From: Nocardioides sp.
GTDB taxonomy: Bacteria > Actinomycetota > Actinomycetes > Propionibacteriales > Nocardioidaceae
NCBI GenBank assembly: GCA_003519585.1
Contig: DOWL01000143.1
Span: forward strand, 8,605 to 17,389
Length of the DNA: 8,785 nucleotides
Reading direction: 5' to 3'
Positions 1 through 6,392 of the stretch are shown here, piece by piece. The notes below the pieces were generated by a model. The model was given only the letters and a program-made list of their open reading frames with translations. It was not told the origin of the DNA and did not search any database. Position numbers and translations under genes: made by a program. Numbering within the stretch: the stretch's first letter is position 1; every line of letters starts with the position of its first letter.

Positions 1-80
1 GAGACCGGTGGCGACGCGGAGACGACGAGAGCAGCGGTCAGGACGCCCAGTCCGGGACCGAGCAGACGAGAGCGGGTCAT
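1..80 (-). CDS. N-terminus of an exported protein (signal peptide), cut by the window edge
   Basis: Reading leftward from the ATG at 80-78, the frame is open to the window edge and gives 26 codons, beginning MTRSRLLGPGLG and continuing VLTAALVVSASPPV. This is a classic signal peptide: a short arginine-containing n-region (residues 2-5), a hydrophobic core (about 6-20) and a small-residue c-region (SAS, 21-23) suitable for signal peptidase I. No lipobox cysteine is visible in the part present, so a secreted or anchored protein is more likely than a lipoprotein, although the cut prevents certainty. The start lies 31 bases beyond the methyltransferase stop on the same strand, so the two may be co-transcribed. 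A TACCCT box (94-89) sits 8 bases upstream and may give the gene its own promoter. The mature protein is outside the window and its function cannot be told. Confidence 0.6.
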   Translation of the reverse strand, partial: MTRSRLLGPGLGVLTAALVVSASPPV

Positions 81-111
81 GGGCTCCGAGGGTAGGGGTG
101 TCTCCCAAGGC

Positions 112-990
112 TCAGGAGGTACGGCGAGCGGTCAGGAGCAGGTACTCCCACTCCATCACGCCGTCGCCCGGCGTACCTTCGGCCAACGCGTCGTCGCCGA
201 GCTGGGCGAGCGCGGCGTCGAGCTCCGCCGTACGCGCGGGGTCGTCGGCCAGGGACCGGTAGACCGCGATCGTCGGGCCGTAGGTGCGCTTGAAGAAGTC
301 GCGGAACGCCGCACCGTCGGCGAACTCGGCGACGCGCAACGCCCTGGTCTCCGCCTCGACCTCGACCACGCGGTCCCCGAGCAGGGCCCGAACGTGCTCC
401 TCGCTCCCCCACAGCGGCGGCGGCTGGGCGCCGGGCGGGGGCGGCGGGGCGTACGGCTTCATGGTGGCGAACATGCGGCCGATGAAGCCGGCCGGCGTCC
501 AGCTCAGCAGGCCGATCCGGCCCCCGGGGCGGACCACGCGGACCAGTTCGTCGGCGGCCTCCTGGTGGTGCGGCGCGAACATCACGCCGACACAGGAGAT
601 CACCGCGTCGAACTCGGCGTCGGCGTACGGCAGCGCCTCGGCGTCGCCGACCTCCCAGCGCAGAGTCACGCCGGCCCGTTCGGCGGCCTGGCGACCGGTC
701 TCCACGAGGTCGGGCGTGAGGTCGCTGGCGACCACGTCGGCGCCGAGCTGGGCGGCGGGGATCGCGGCGTTGCCGGCTCCTGCGGCCACGTCGAGGACGC
801 GGTCGCCGGCCTGGATGCCGGTGGCCTGGACGAGGACCGGGCCGAGCGAGGGGATCACCTCGGTGGCCACGGCGGGGTAGTCGCCCATCGCCCACATGGC
901 CGCGTGCTTGGCCTTGAGCGCCGCGTCGTCGGTCTGGGCCGGGGTCTGGGTGTGGGCCTGGGTCTGAGTCTGGGTCTGTGTCTGGGTCAT
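112..990 (-). CDS. class I SAM-dependent methyltransferase
   Basis: The predicted protein has 292 residues. Its Rossmann-type methyltransferase fold shows motif I as VLDVAAGAGN (residues 66-75), the acidic residue ending strand 2 in VVASDLTPDL (86-95), GDAEALPYAD (115-124) as motif II, and RPGGRIGLLSW (154-164) as motif III. A proline-rich loop (about 182-192, PPPPPGAQPPP) and the surrounding MFATMKPY and PPLWGSEEHV segments are, from memory, typical of a common actinobacterial family annotated only as class I methyltransferase. The substrate is unknown. The ATG start is chosen because a TAGGTT box lies 7 bases upstream, and because the open frame further upstream is antisense to the neighbouring regulator. 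Residues 2-20 are an odd Gln/Thr repeat with no role in the fold. Translation could instead begin at Met32 or Met35, just before the conserved GDYPAVA segment. The neighbours give no clear pathway. Confidence 0.88.
   Translation of the reverse strand: MTQTQTQTQTQAHTQTPAQTDDAALKAKHAAMWAMGDYPAVATEVIPSLGPVLVQATGIQAGDRVLDVAAGAGNAAIPAAQLGADVVASDLTPDLVETGRQAAERAGVTLRWEVGDAEALPYADAEFDAVISCVGVMFAPHHQEAADELVRVVRPGGRIGLLSWTPAGFIGRMFATMKPYAPPPPPGAQPPPLWGSEEHVRALLGDRVVEVEAETRALRVAEFADGAAFRDFFKRTYGPTIAVYRSLADDPARTAELDAALAQLGDDALAEGTPGDGVMEWEYLLLTARRTS
931..987 (-). repeat. in-frame CAGACN hexanucleotide repeat encoding Gln-Thr
   Basis: Read on the minus strand, codons 2-20 of the methyltransferase consist of near-repeats of CAGACC, CAGACA and CAGACT, giving TQTQTQTQTQ and then a looser AHTQTPAQT. 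The unit is 6 bases, so slippage would change protein length by two residues without shifting the frame. The last third is degraded by GCC and CAC codons. This is a low-complexity, probably disordered tail. Confidence 0.8.
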
Positions 991-997
991 GCCGAGA

Positions 998-1003
998 AAC
1001 CTA
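998..1003 (-). promoter_or_regulatory. putative -10 box (TAGGTT) for a leaderless methyltransferase mRNA
   Basis: On the minus strand TAGGTT is followed by 7 bases and then the ATG at 990. No Shine-Dalgarno sequence lies in between. The spacing fits transcription starting at or next to the start codon. No convincing -35 box is visible. Confidence 0.45.
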
Positions 1004-1067
1004 GGAACGCGACCGGGTGCGCCACATCGGGGCAACCACCCATGTTGGGGGCGGACCTGCGACCCGG

Positions 1068-2117
1068 CTACGTACGCGCCAGGACCGCCGCGGCCGCCCG
1101 CGCCGACTGCCCGTGGACGCCGAGCTTGGTGTAGCAGTTCTGCAGGTGCCGCTCGACGGTGCGGACGCTCAGCTGCAACGCAGCGGCGATCTCGTCGTTC
1201 GACCGGCCTTCGGCGACCAGCGCGAGCACCTCGCGCTCGCGCGGGGACAACCCGTCGGTGGCCGGCGTCGGCGTGCCGTCGGGTGCCACGAAGAGGCGGA
1301 CCTCCTCGACGAAGACCGGCCAGGCCGGTTCGTCGCCGAGCACGATGTGGTTGTCGCTGTCGAGTGGCACCAGCCGCGCGCCGGGGATGCGGGTGGCCAG
1401 CATCCGCCCGTACTCGAAGTTGTTCATCTGATCGCGCAAGGAGTGCAGCACCAGGGTGGGTACGTCGAGGCCCGGCAGCAGGTCGAGGCAGTTGGCCGCG
1501 GAGCGCTGCCGCAAGGCGCTGGAGGCGGTCTCGGCGGAGGCCGCGACCCGCTGGAGTTCGTCGAGCCACCTCATCTGCTCCTCGGTGGCTCCGGGGATCA
1601 TCATCGAGGTGAAGACCCGGCGGAACGTGTGCTGGGGCCGCCCCCAGCCGACCTTGATGAGCTGGGCGAACGCCTCCAGCTCCTCCCGGCTCTCGATCGA
1701 GCCCGCCCCTGCCCCCGCGTAGCTGCCGTAGAAGAGCAGCCGGGTGACCCGTTCGGGGTGGCGTACGGCGTAGGAGATGGCGGGCGGCCCACCCTGAGCC
1801 ATGCCCATCAAGGCGAATCGGTCGTAGCCGGCATGATCGGCGACCGCCTCGAGGTCGCCGATCCGCGCCTCCAGGCTGTGGTCGGTGACGTCCCAGTCGG
1901 AGAGGCCGTAGCCGCGCTCGTCGTACCTGATGATCGTGGCGAACCGGCCGATGTCGCGGAGGAAGTGCGCCCAGACCGGGCTCTCCCAGTCGTGCTGGAG
2001 GTGGCTCAGCCAGCAGGTCGACACCAGCATCGGGGGGCCGGTCCCGGACACGGCATAGGCGATCCGGACGCCGTCGGGTGCCTCGCAGAAGCGCACCTGC
2101 TGGGCCGCTCCGGTCAT
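1068..2117 (-). CDS. alpha/beta-hydrolase-fold LuxR-family regulator with Ala in place of the catalytic Ser
   Basis: The predicted protein has 349 residues. Residues 1-280 form an alpha/beta-hydrolase domain: WLSHLQHDWESPVW (36-49), IIRYDERGYGLSDW (62-75), the nucleophile elbow, the acid in LHSLRDQ (Asp229) and the histidine in SDNHIVL (His257). Residues 288-349 form a LuxR-type helix-turn-helix: LSPREREVLALVAEG (290-304), then SNDEIAAALQLSVRTVERHL. Family members usually have GxSQGG at the elbow; here it reads GMAQGG, with GCT (Ala107) replacing serine, while the acid and base remain. Classical esterase or lyase activity is therefore unlikely, and the domain may serve as a ligand sensor. The predicted role is a cytoplasmic transcription regulator; ligand and targets are unknown. 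The start is 9 bases beyond the quinone dehydrogenase stop, so co-transcription is likely, although a TAGCAT box sits 6 bases upstream and could give an extra leaderless transcript. Confidence 0.9.
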   Translation of the reverse strand: MTGAAQQVRFCEAPDGVRIAYAVSGTGPPMLVSTCWLSHLQHDWESPVWAHFLRDIGRFATIIRYDERGYGLSDWDVTDHSLEARIGDLEAVADHAGYDRFALMGMAQGGPPAISYAVRHPERVTRLLFYGSYAGAGAGSIESREELEAFAQLIKVGWGRPQHTFRRVFTSMMIPGATEEQMRWLDELQRVAASAETASSALRQRSAANCLDLLPGLDVPTLVLHSLRDQMNNFEYGRMLATRIPGARLVPLDSDNHIVLGDEPAWPVFVEEVRLFVAPDGTPTPATDGLSPREREVLALVAEGRSNDEIAAALQLSVRTVERHLQNCYTKLGVHGQSARAAAAVLART

Positions 2118-2123
2118 GCAGCG

Positions 2124-2129
2124 ATGCTA
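2124..2129 (-). promoter_or_regulatory. putative -10 box (TAGCAT) overlapping the upstream stop codon
   Basis: On the minus strand TAGCAT begins with the TAG stop of the quinone dehydrogenase and is followed by 6 bases and the ATG of the hydrolase-regulator. The spacing is right for a leaderless start. No clear -35 box or Shine-Dalgarno sequence is seen. It may be a chance product of the stop codon. Confidence 0.35.
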
Positions 2130-3509
2130 CGCGCGGAAGTGGTGCAGCCGCCGCGCCGCCTCGGCGACGGACCCGGACATCGAGGGGTAGACGGTGAACG
2201 CCTGGGCCAACTGGTCGGCGGTCAGGGATTCGGCCACCGCCAACGCGACCGGGTGGATCAGCTCGCTCGCCCGGGGTGCCACCACGACCCCGCCGACCAC
2301 GATGCCGGTGCCGGGGCGGCAGAACAGCTTCACGAATCCGTCGTGGACGCCCTGCATCTTGGCGCGGGCGTTGCCGGAGAGCGGCAGGGTGACGGCCTCG
2401 ACCTGCACCTCACCGGCGTCGACCTGCTGCTGCGACCACCCGACCGTCGCGATCTCGGGGGCGGTGAAGACGTTGGAGGAGACCTTCTTGAGGTCGAGCG
2501 GGTGGACGGCGTCGCCGAGGAAGTGCCACATCGCGATCCGGCCCTGCATCGCGGCCACCGAGGCGAGCATCAGCACGCCGGTGCAGTCACCGGCGGCGTA
2601 GACCCCGCGGGACGACGTACGCGAGACGCGGTCGACGTTGACGAAGCCGCCGTCCTTGAGGATCACGCCGGCCTCCTCGAGGCCCATGTCGGCGGTGTTG
2701 GGCACCGACCCGAGCGCGAGGATGCAGTGCGAGCCCTGGACCGTGGCCCCGTCGGTCAACGTCACGGTGACCACGTCACCCGAGCGGGTCACCGACTCCA
2801 TCCGGGACCGCGACAAGACGGTCATCCCGCGCCGGGTCAACACTTCTTCGAGCACGGCCGCCGCGTCGGCGTCCTCGCCCGGCAGCACCCGGTCGCGGCT
2901 CGAGACGAGCGTGACCGGGATGCCGAGGTTGAGGTAGGCGCTCGCGAACTCGGCGCCGGTGACACCCGAGCCCACCACCACGAGCTCGGTCGGCACCTCG
3001 GTGAGGTCGTAGACCTGCTCCCAGGTGAGGATCCGCTCGCCGTCGGGTTGCGCCGTCGGCAGCGTGCGGGGGGCGGCACCGGTCGCGACGAGTACGGCGT
3101 CGGCGCGCAGGATCTGCTCCGACCCGTCCGCCAGCTCGGCGACCACCCGGTCCGGCCCGGCGAGGCTGCCGCGCCCGTGGACGACGGAGACCCCCTCGCG
3201 CGCGAGCCGGGCCGCGATGTCCTCCGACTGGTCGGCAGCCAACTTCTTCACCCGCGCGTTGACGCGGCCGAGGTCCACCGCAACTTCGTCCTGACCGATC
3301 ATCACGCCGAGCTCGTTGGCGCCGCCGACGTCGGTCATCAGTTCGGCGGTCGCGATCAGCGTCTTGCTCGGTACGCAGTCGGTGAGCACCGCCGAGCCGC
3401 CGATGCCGTCGGTGTCGACGACCGACACCTCGGCCCCGAGCTGGGCGGCGACGAGGGCGGCCTCGTAGCCGCCGGGGCCGCCACCGATGACGACGACGTG
3501 GTCGGTCAC
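2127..3509 (-). CDS. lpdA: NAD(P)H-quinone dehydrogenase (flavoprotein disulfide reductase family, LpdA/Rv3303c-like)
   Basis: The predicted protein has 460 residues, normal for the family. It shows the FAD-binding VVVIGGGPGGYEAAL (residues 5-19), the NAD(P)-binding VVVGSGVTGAEF (177-188), the second FAD motif GVYAAGDCTG (302-311) and a C-terminal dimerisation domain. The usual redox-active CxxxxC pair is incomplete: the segment reads GGSAVLTDCVPSK, with Ala40 and only Cys45. The C-terminal catalytic HPT motif is replaced by YPS (441-443). Both losses occur, as I recall the sequence, in Mycobacterium tuberculosis LpdA (Rv3303c), described as a quinone reductase rather than a dihydrolipoamide dehydrogenase, so the same role is inferred: two-electron reduction of quinones with NAD(P)H and FAD. 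The GTG start at 3509 is preferred over a 12-codon extension because AAAGG and GGCGGA precede it by 9 and 5 bases, and because MyxDHVVVIGGG-type N-termini are usual. The gene lies downstream of dihydrolipoyl dehydrogenase and upstream of the hydrolase-regulator. Confidence 0.9.
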   Translation of the reverse strand: MTDHVVVIGGGPGGYEAALVAAQLGAEVSVVDTDGIGGSAVLTDCVPSKTLIATAELMTDVGGANELGVMIGQDEVAVDLGRVNARVKKLAADQSEDIAARLAREGVSVVHGRGSLAGPDRVVAELADGSEQILRADAVLVATGAAPRTLPTAQPDGERILTWEQVYDLTEVPTELVVVGSGVTGAEFASAYLNLGIPVTLVSSRDRVLPGEDADAAAVLEEVLTRRGMTVLSRSRMESVTRSGDVVTVTLTDGATVQGSHCILALGSVPNTADMGLEEAGVILKDGGFVNVDRVSRTSSRGVYAAGDCTGVLMLASVAAMQGRIAMWHFLGDAVHPLDLKKVSSNVFTAPEIATVGWSQQQVDAGEVQVEAVTLPLSGNARAKMQGVHDGFVKLFCRPGTGIVVGGVVVAPRASELIHPVALAVAESLTADQLAQAFTVYPSMSGSVAEAARRLHHFRA

Positions 3510-3514
3510 GAGCG

Positions 3515-3523
3515 TCCGCCTTT
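3515..3523 (-). promoter_or_regulatory. ribosome-binding site that fixes the quinone dehydrogenase start
   Basis: The minus strand reads AAAGGCGGA followed by CGCTC and GTG. The purine-rich stretch at 5-9 bases supports GTG 3509 as the start. It is one of only two recognisable Shine-Dalgarno sequences in the window, which suggests this gene has a leadered or read-through mRNA. Confidence 0.6.
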
Positions 3524-3536
3524 CAGCTTGCGTATG

Positions 3537-3587
3537 TCTCGACACGTCGGTCGCGGCTTCGTTCCTCAGCCGCGCGACTGCTCGACC
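3537..3587. repeat. palindromic intergenic repeat, Nocardioides-type (TCTCGACACG...CTCGACC)
   Basis: The stretch begins TCTCGACACG and ends CTCGACC. It contains a stem of GTCGCGGCT (3550-3558) and AGCCGCGcGAC (3568-3578, one bulged C) around a 9-base loop. It shares TCGACACG with the element at the right end of the window. Intergenic elements with this TCGACACG...CTCGACC pattern are, from memory, common in Nocardioides genomes. It lies in the gap between dihydrolipoyl dehydrogenase and the quinone dehydrogenase, and could act as RNA structure or simply be a dispersed repeat. Confidence 0.5.
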
Positions 3588-3593
3588 TGTGAC

Positions 3594-3610
3594 AGCCCAC
3601 GCCGTGGGCT
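3594..3610 (-). terminator. hairpin after dihydrolipoyl dehydrogenase, possible terminator
   Basis: AGCCCAC (3594-3600) and GTGGGCT (3604-3610) pair perfectly over a 3-base loop, 22 bases beyond the TGA stop. It sits inside a wider inverted repeat, CTGTGACAGC (3587-3596) with GCTGTCACAG (3629-3638), whose second arm overlaps the last codons and the stop. There is no T-tract, so intrinsic termination is uncertain. It could also be an attenuator or mRNA 3' stabiliser between the two flavoprotein genes. Confidence 0.4.
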
Positions 3611-3632
3611 CGTGCCTCGCTCACGGCTGCTG

Positions 3633-5048
3633 TCACAGATTGATCATGTGGCCGGCGATGCCCTCGACGGCTTCCTTCATCGCCTCCGACAGGGTCGGGT
3701 GCGCGAAGATGTTGCGGGCCACCTCGTCGGCGGTGAGGTCCCACTTCTGGGCCAGGGTGAGCGCGGGGAGCAGTTCGGTGACCTCGGGACCGATCAGGTG
3801 GGCGCCGACGATCTCGTTGTGCTCGGCGTCGGCGACGATCTTGACGAAGCCTGCGGTCTCGGCCATGCCGCGGGCCTTGCCGTTGGCAGAGAACGGGAAC
3901 TGCGCGACCTTGACGTCGTACCCCTTCTCCTTCGCTTGCTCCTCGGAGTAGCCGAACGACGCGATCTGCGGCTGGCAGAACGTCGCCCGCGGGATCATGT
4001 CGAAGTCGATCTCGATCGTCTCGGCGTCCGCGATCGTCTCGGCGGCGACGATGCCCATCGCCTCCGCCGTGTGCGCGAGCATCAGCTTGCCGGTGACGTC
4101 GCCGATGGCGTAGATGCCCTTGACGTTGGTGCGACCGCGCGCATCGACCTCGATCGCGCCGCGGTCGGAGACCTGGACGCCGGTCGCGTCGAGACCGTAA
4201 CCGTCGACCCGCGGCGCGAAGCCGAACGCCGCCAGCATCTTGTCGGCTTCCAGGACCTGACTCTCTCCACCCGCAGCCGGGCTCACCGTCACCCGGACGC
4301 CCGAGCCGGTGTCCTCGACGTTCTCGACCTTGGTGGAGAGCAGGACCTTCACGCCGAGCTTCTTGTACTGGCGCAGCAGCTCCTTCGACACGTCGGCGTC
4401 CTCGGTGGGGACCATCCGGTCGAGGAACTCCACGATCGTCACGTCCACCCCGAAGTTGGTCATCACGTAGGCGAACTCGACGCCGATCGCGCCGGAGCCA
4501 CCGATGATCACCGAGCCGGGGAGGTTCGCGTCGAGGATCTGCTCCTCGTAGGTCACGACGTTGGCGCTGACCGACATCCCCGGCAGCATCCGGACCCGGG
4601 CGCCGGTGGCGATGATCAGGTCGTCGCAGGTGTAGGACGACGTGGCGCCGTCCTTGTCCACCGAGATGCCGTGCTTGCCGTCCGCGGCCCCGGTGAGGGT
4701 GCCCCAGCCGTCGATCTCGGTGATCTTGTTCTTCTTCATCAGGTAGTGGACGCCCTTGGCGCTGGCGTCGGCCACCCCGCGGCTGCGCTGGTGGGTCGGG
4801 CCGTAGGCCATCGTGGCCTCGCCCTCGATCCCGAAGGTCTTCTTCTCGTGGGTGATGATGTGGGCGATCTCGGCGTTGCGCAGCAGCGCCTTGGAGGGGA
4901 TGCAGCCGACGTTGAGGCAGACACCGCCCCAGTACTTCTCCTCGACGATGCCCACGCTCTTGCCGAGCTGGGCAGCGCGGATGGCTGCGACGTACCCGCC
5001 AGGCCCCGCGCCGAGGACGACGACATCGAAGTGGGTCACATCAGTCAC
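3633..5048 (-). CDS. lpdA: dihydrolipoyl dehydrogenase (E3 subunit)
   Basis: The predicted protein has 471 residues, full length for the family. It oxidises dihydrolipoamide on the E2 subunits of 2-oxo acid dehydrogenase complexes (and possibly the glycine cleavage system), passing electrons through a disulfide and FAD to NAD+ in the cytoplasm. All key parts are intact: FAD-binding [14 protein letters not shown] (residues 9-22), the redox disulfide in [14 protein letters not shown] (Cys44, Cys49), NAD-binding [13 protein letters not shown] (180-192), [10 protein letters not shown] (311-320) and the catalytic FAHPTLSE (His450, Glu455). It resembles mycobacterial LpdC rather than the neighbouring quinone dehydrogenase. 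The GTG at 5048 is chosen because a TAGGCT box lies exactly 6 bases upstream; a second GTG three codons in is possible. No E1 or E2 gene is in the window, as is common where one E3 serves several complexes. It is divergent from the cyclotransferase gene across 55 bases. The symbol may instead be lpd or lpdC. Confidence 0.96.
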   Translation of the reverse strand: MTDVTHFDVVVLGAGPGGYVAAIRAAQLGKSVGIVEEKYWGGVCLNVGCIPSKALLRNAEIAHIITHEKKTFGIEGEATMAYGPTHQRSRGVADASAKGVHYLMKKNKITEIDGWGTLTGAADGKHGISVDKDGATSSYTCDDLIIATGARVRMLPGMSVSANVVTYEEQILDANLPGSVIIGGSGAIGVEFAYVMTNFGVDVTIVEFLDRMVPTEDADVSKELLRQYKKLGVKVLLSTKVENVEDTGSGVRVTVSPAAGGESQVLEADKMLAAFGFAPRVDGYGLDATGVQVSDRGAIEVDARGRTNVKGIYAIGDVTGKLMLAHTAEAMGIVAAETIADAETIEIDFDMIPRATFCQPQIASFGYSEEQAKEKGYDVKVAQFPFSANGKARGMAETAGFVKIVADAEHNEIVGAHLIGPEVTELLPALTLAQKWDLTADEVARNIFAHPTLSEAMKEAVEGIAGHMINL

Positions 5049-5054
5049 AACACC

Positions 5055-5060
5055 AGCCTA
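5055..5060 (-). promoter_or_regulatory. putative -10 box (TAGGCT) for leaderless dihydrolipoyl dehydrogenase mRNA
   Basis: On the minus strand TAGGCT is followed by GGTGTT and the GTG start at 5048. The 6-base gap would put the transcription start on the start codon. No clear -35 box is seen in the short divergent region. Confidence 0.5.
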
Positions 5061-5091
5061 GGGGTTGGCCTTCCCGGCCCGGACGGCCCAC

Positions 5092-5097
5092 TACCCT
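5092..5097 (+). promoter_or_regulatory. putative -10 box (TACCCT) for leaderless cyclotransferase mRNA
   Basis: TACCCT is followed by 6 bases (GCTGCG) and the GTG at 5104, with no Shine-Dalgarno sequence. TTGGCC at 5065-5070 is the closest -35-like hexamer, but its 21-base spacer is too long to trust. It is paired back to back with the box at 5060-5055. Confidence 0.45.
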
Positions 5098-5103
5098 GCT
5101 GCG

Positions 5104-5556
5104 GTGACGCTCTACGCCGCCTACGGCTCCAACATGGACCCGCGCCGGATGCTGGAGCGCTGCCCGCACTCGCCGCTGGAGACGACGGGGTGGCTGACCG
5201 GCTGGCGGCTCACCTTCGGCGGCGAGGAACACGGCTGGGACGGTGCCCTCCCGACGATCGTGCAGGACCCGCTGGAGCAGGTGTTCGTGGCGGTCTACGA
5301 CGTCTCGCGCGAAGACGAGACAGCACTCGACGGCTGGGAGGCCGCCGACTCCGGCCTCTACCGCAAGACCAAGGTGCGGGTGGCCACGATGACGGGTTCG
5401 ACGGTCACCTGGACCTACGTGCTCGATGCCTACGAGGGCGGCCTGCCCTCGGCGTCGTACGTCGGTGTGCTGGCCGAGGCCGCCGAGGCGGCCGACGCCC
5501 CCGCCGACTACGTCCTTCGGCTGCGTGCTCTCCCCTGCCGCTCGACGGGGCTCTAA
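5104..5556 (+). CDS. gamma-glutamylcyclotransferase-fold protein (AIG2/GGCT-like)
   Basis: The predicted protein has 150 residues, typical for this small single-domain family. The substrate-binding loop appears at the very N-terminus as LYAAYGSNMDP (residues 3-13), followed by the LTGWRLTFGG (31-40) segment. The likely catalytic glutamate is Glu79 in LDGWEAADSGLYRKTKV (75-91), matching the position of the essential acid in gamma-glutamylcyclotransferases. Such enzymes cyclise the gamma-glutamyl group of a peptide or amine to 5-oxoproline; the bacterial substrate is generally unknown, and in an actinobacterium it need not be glutathione. The GTG start is chosen because the YGSN loop should lie within the first ten residues and a TACCCT box lies 6 bases upstream. 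The gene is divergent from dihydrolipoyl dehydrogenase and ends 26 bases before the purine nucleoside phosphorylase. The C-terminus (PCRSTGL) shows no obvious feature. Confidence 0.85.
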   Translation: MTLYAAYGSNMDPRRMLERCPHSPLETTGWLTGWRLTFGGEEHGWDGALPTIVQDPLEQVFVAVYDVSREDETALDGWEAADSGLYRKTKVRVATMTGSTVTWTYVLDAYEGGLPSASYVGVLAEAAEAADAPADYVLRLRALPCRSTGL

Positions 5557-5569
5557 GGTCGCTCACCTC

Positions 5570-5575
5570 TAGAGT
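5570..5575 (+). promoter_or_regulatory. putative -10 box (TAGAGT) for leaderless purine nucleoside phosphorylase mRNA
   Basis: TAGAGT is followed by 7 bases (TCTGCGG) and the GTG at 5583. There is no Shine-Dalgarno sequence and no convincing -35 box, and part of the region is the 3' end of the cyclotransferase gene. Confidence 0.45.
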
Positions 5576-5582
5576 TCTGCGG

Positions 5583-6383
5583 GTGAACGACGTGTCGCCG
5601 TACGACCTGGCCTCTGAAGCTGCCGAGAAGCTCGCCGAGCTGACCGGCGTCGAACGCCACGACGTGGCCCTCGTGCTCGGCTCCGGCTGGCTGCCGGCCG
5701 CCGAGATGCTGGGCGAGACGGTGGCCGAGGTGGCGACCACCGACCTCCCCGGCTTCGGTGCCGCGGCGGTCGCGGGCCACTCCGGCAAGATCCGCTCCGT
5801 GCGGGTCGGCGAGCTGACCGCCCTGGTCTTCCTCAGCCGCACCCACTACTACGAGGGCAAGGGCGTCGCCGCGGTCGTGCACGGCGTACGCACGGCCGGT
5901 CGCGCCGGCTGCCGCACCATCGTGCTGACCAACGGCTGCGGGGGCCTCAAGGAGAGCTGGAGCCCGGGCACCCCGGTGCTGATCAGCGACCACATCAACC
6001 TCACCGGCCGCTCACCCATCGTCGGCGCGAACTTCGTCGACCTGACCGACCTCTACAGCTCCCGGCTGCGTGCCCTGTGCCGCGAGGTCGATCCGAGCCT
6101 CGACGAGGGCGTCTACGTGCAGTTCCCCGGGCCGCACTACGAGACGCCCGCCGAGGTCCGGATGGCGGGCGTGCTCGGCGGCCACCTGGTCGGCATGAGC
6201 ACCACCCTCGAAGCGATCGCCGCCCGCGAGGCGGGGATGGAGGTGCTCGGGATCAGCCTGGTCACCAACCTGGCCGCCGGGATCAGCAGCACGCCCCTCA
6301 ACCACGAGGAGGTCCTCGAGGCGGGTCGGGCGGCGGCGCAGCGGATGGGCTCGCTGCTCACCCAGATCGTCCCGCGGCTCTAG
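5583..6383 (+). CDS. purine nucleoside phosphorylase (trimeric type)
   Basis: The predicted protein has 266 residues, typical of the trimeric, mammalian-like class. It cleaves purine (deoxy)ribonucleosides with phosphate to the free base and (deoxy)ribose 1-phosphate for salvage in the cytoplasm. Visible motifs are LVLGSGW (residues 30-36, phosphate-binding Ser34), AGHSGK (64-69), SRTHYYEG (85-92, with Arg86 and His88), LTNGCGGL (115-122), GPHYETPAE (183-191, Glu187 for base binding), VGMST (203-207), VTNLAAGIS (227-235, Asn229) and LNHEEVLEAG (239-248, ribose-contacting His241). The Glu/Asn pair indicates preference for 6-oxopurines (inosine, guanosine). Mycobacterial homologues are called DeoD or PunA; I leave the symbol open. 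GTG 5583 is chosen because TAGAGT lies 7 bases upstream; another GTG three codons in is possible. The stop is 9 bases before the dehydrogenase start, so co-transcription is expected. Confidence 0.93.
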   Translation: MNDVSPYDLASEAAEKLAELTGVERHDVALVLGSGWLPAAEMLGETVAEVATTDLPGFGAAAVAGHSGKIRSVRVGELTALVFLSRTHYYEGKGVAAVVHGVRTAGRAGCRTIVLTNGCGGLKESWSPGTPVLISDHINLTGRSPIVGANFVDLTDLYSSRLRALCREVDPSLDEGVYVQFPGPHYETPAEVRMAGVLGGHLVGMSTTLEAIAAREAGMEVLGISLVTNLAAGISSTPLNHEEVLEAGRAAAQRMGSLLTQIVPRL

Positions 6384-6392
6384 GCAGCCGAG

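Noticed and set aside
77..895. Second minus-strand frame through the methyltransferase
   Set aside because: The product is almost entirely Arg/Gly/Pro and lacks motifs, so it is a shifted-frame shadow.
931..990. Phase-variable contingency repeat or CRISPR-like array
   Set aside because: The repeat unit is 6 bases and in frame, so copy changes cannot switch the gene off, and there are no spacers of the kind found in CRISPR arrays.
991..1067. Terminator or small RNA in the gap between the hydrolase-regulator and the methyltransferase
   Set aside because: Only weak 3-4-bp pairings are visible and no T-tract. Nothing beyond the TAGGTT box can be supported.
991..1569. N-terminal extension of the methyltransferase by 193 codons
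   Set aside because: It overlaps the hydrolase-regulator gene on the same strand in another frame and is arginine-rich low-complexity sequence. The ATG at 990 with a TAGGTT box fits far better.
1017..6383. Uninterrupted plus-strand open frame of almost 1800 codons
   Set aside because: It runs antisense to four well-supported minus-strand genes and then enters the phosphorylase frame. The translation is His/Arg/Gly/Asp-rich without domain motifs, a usual artefact of GC-rich codon bias. Only 5583-6383 is a real gene.
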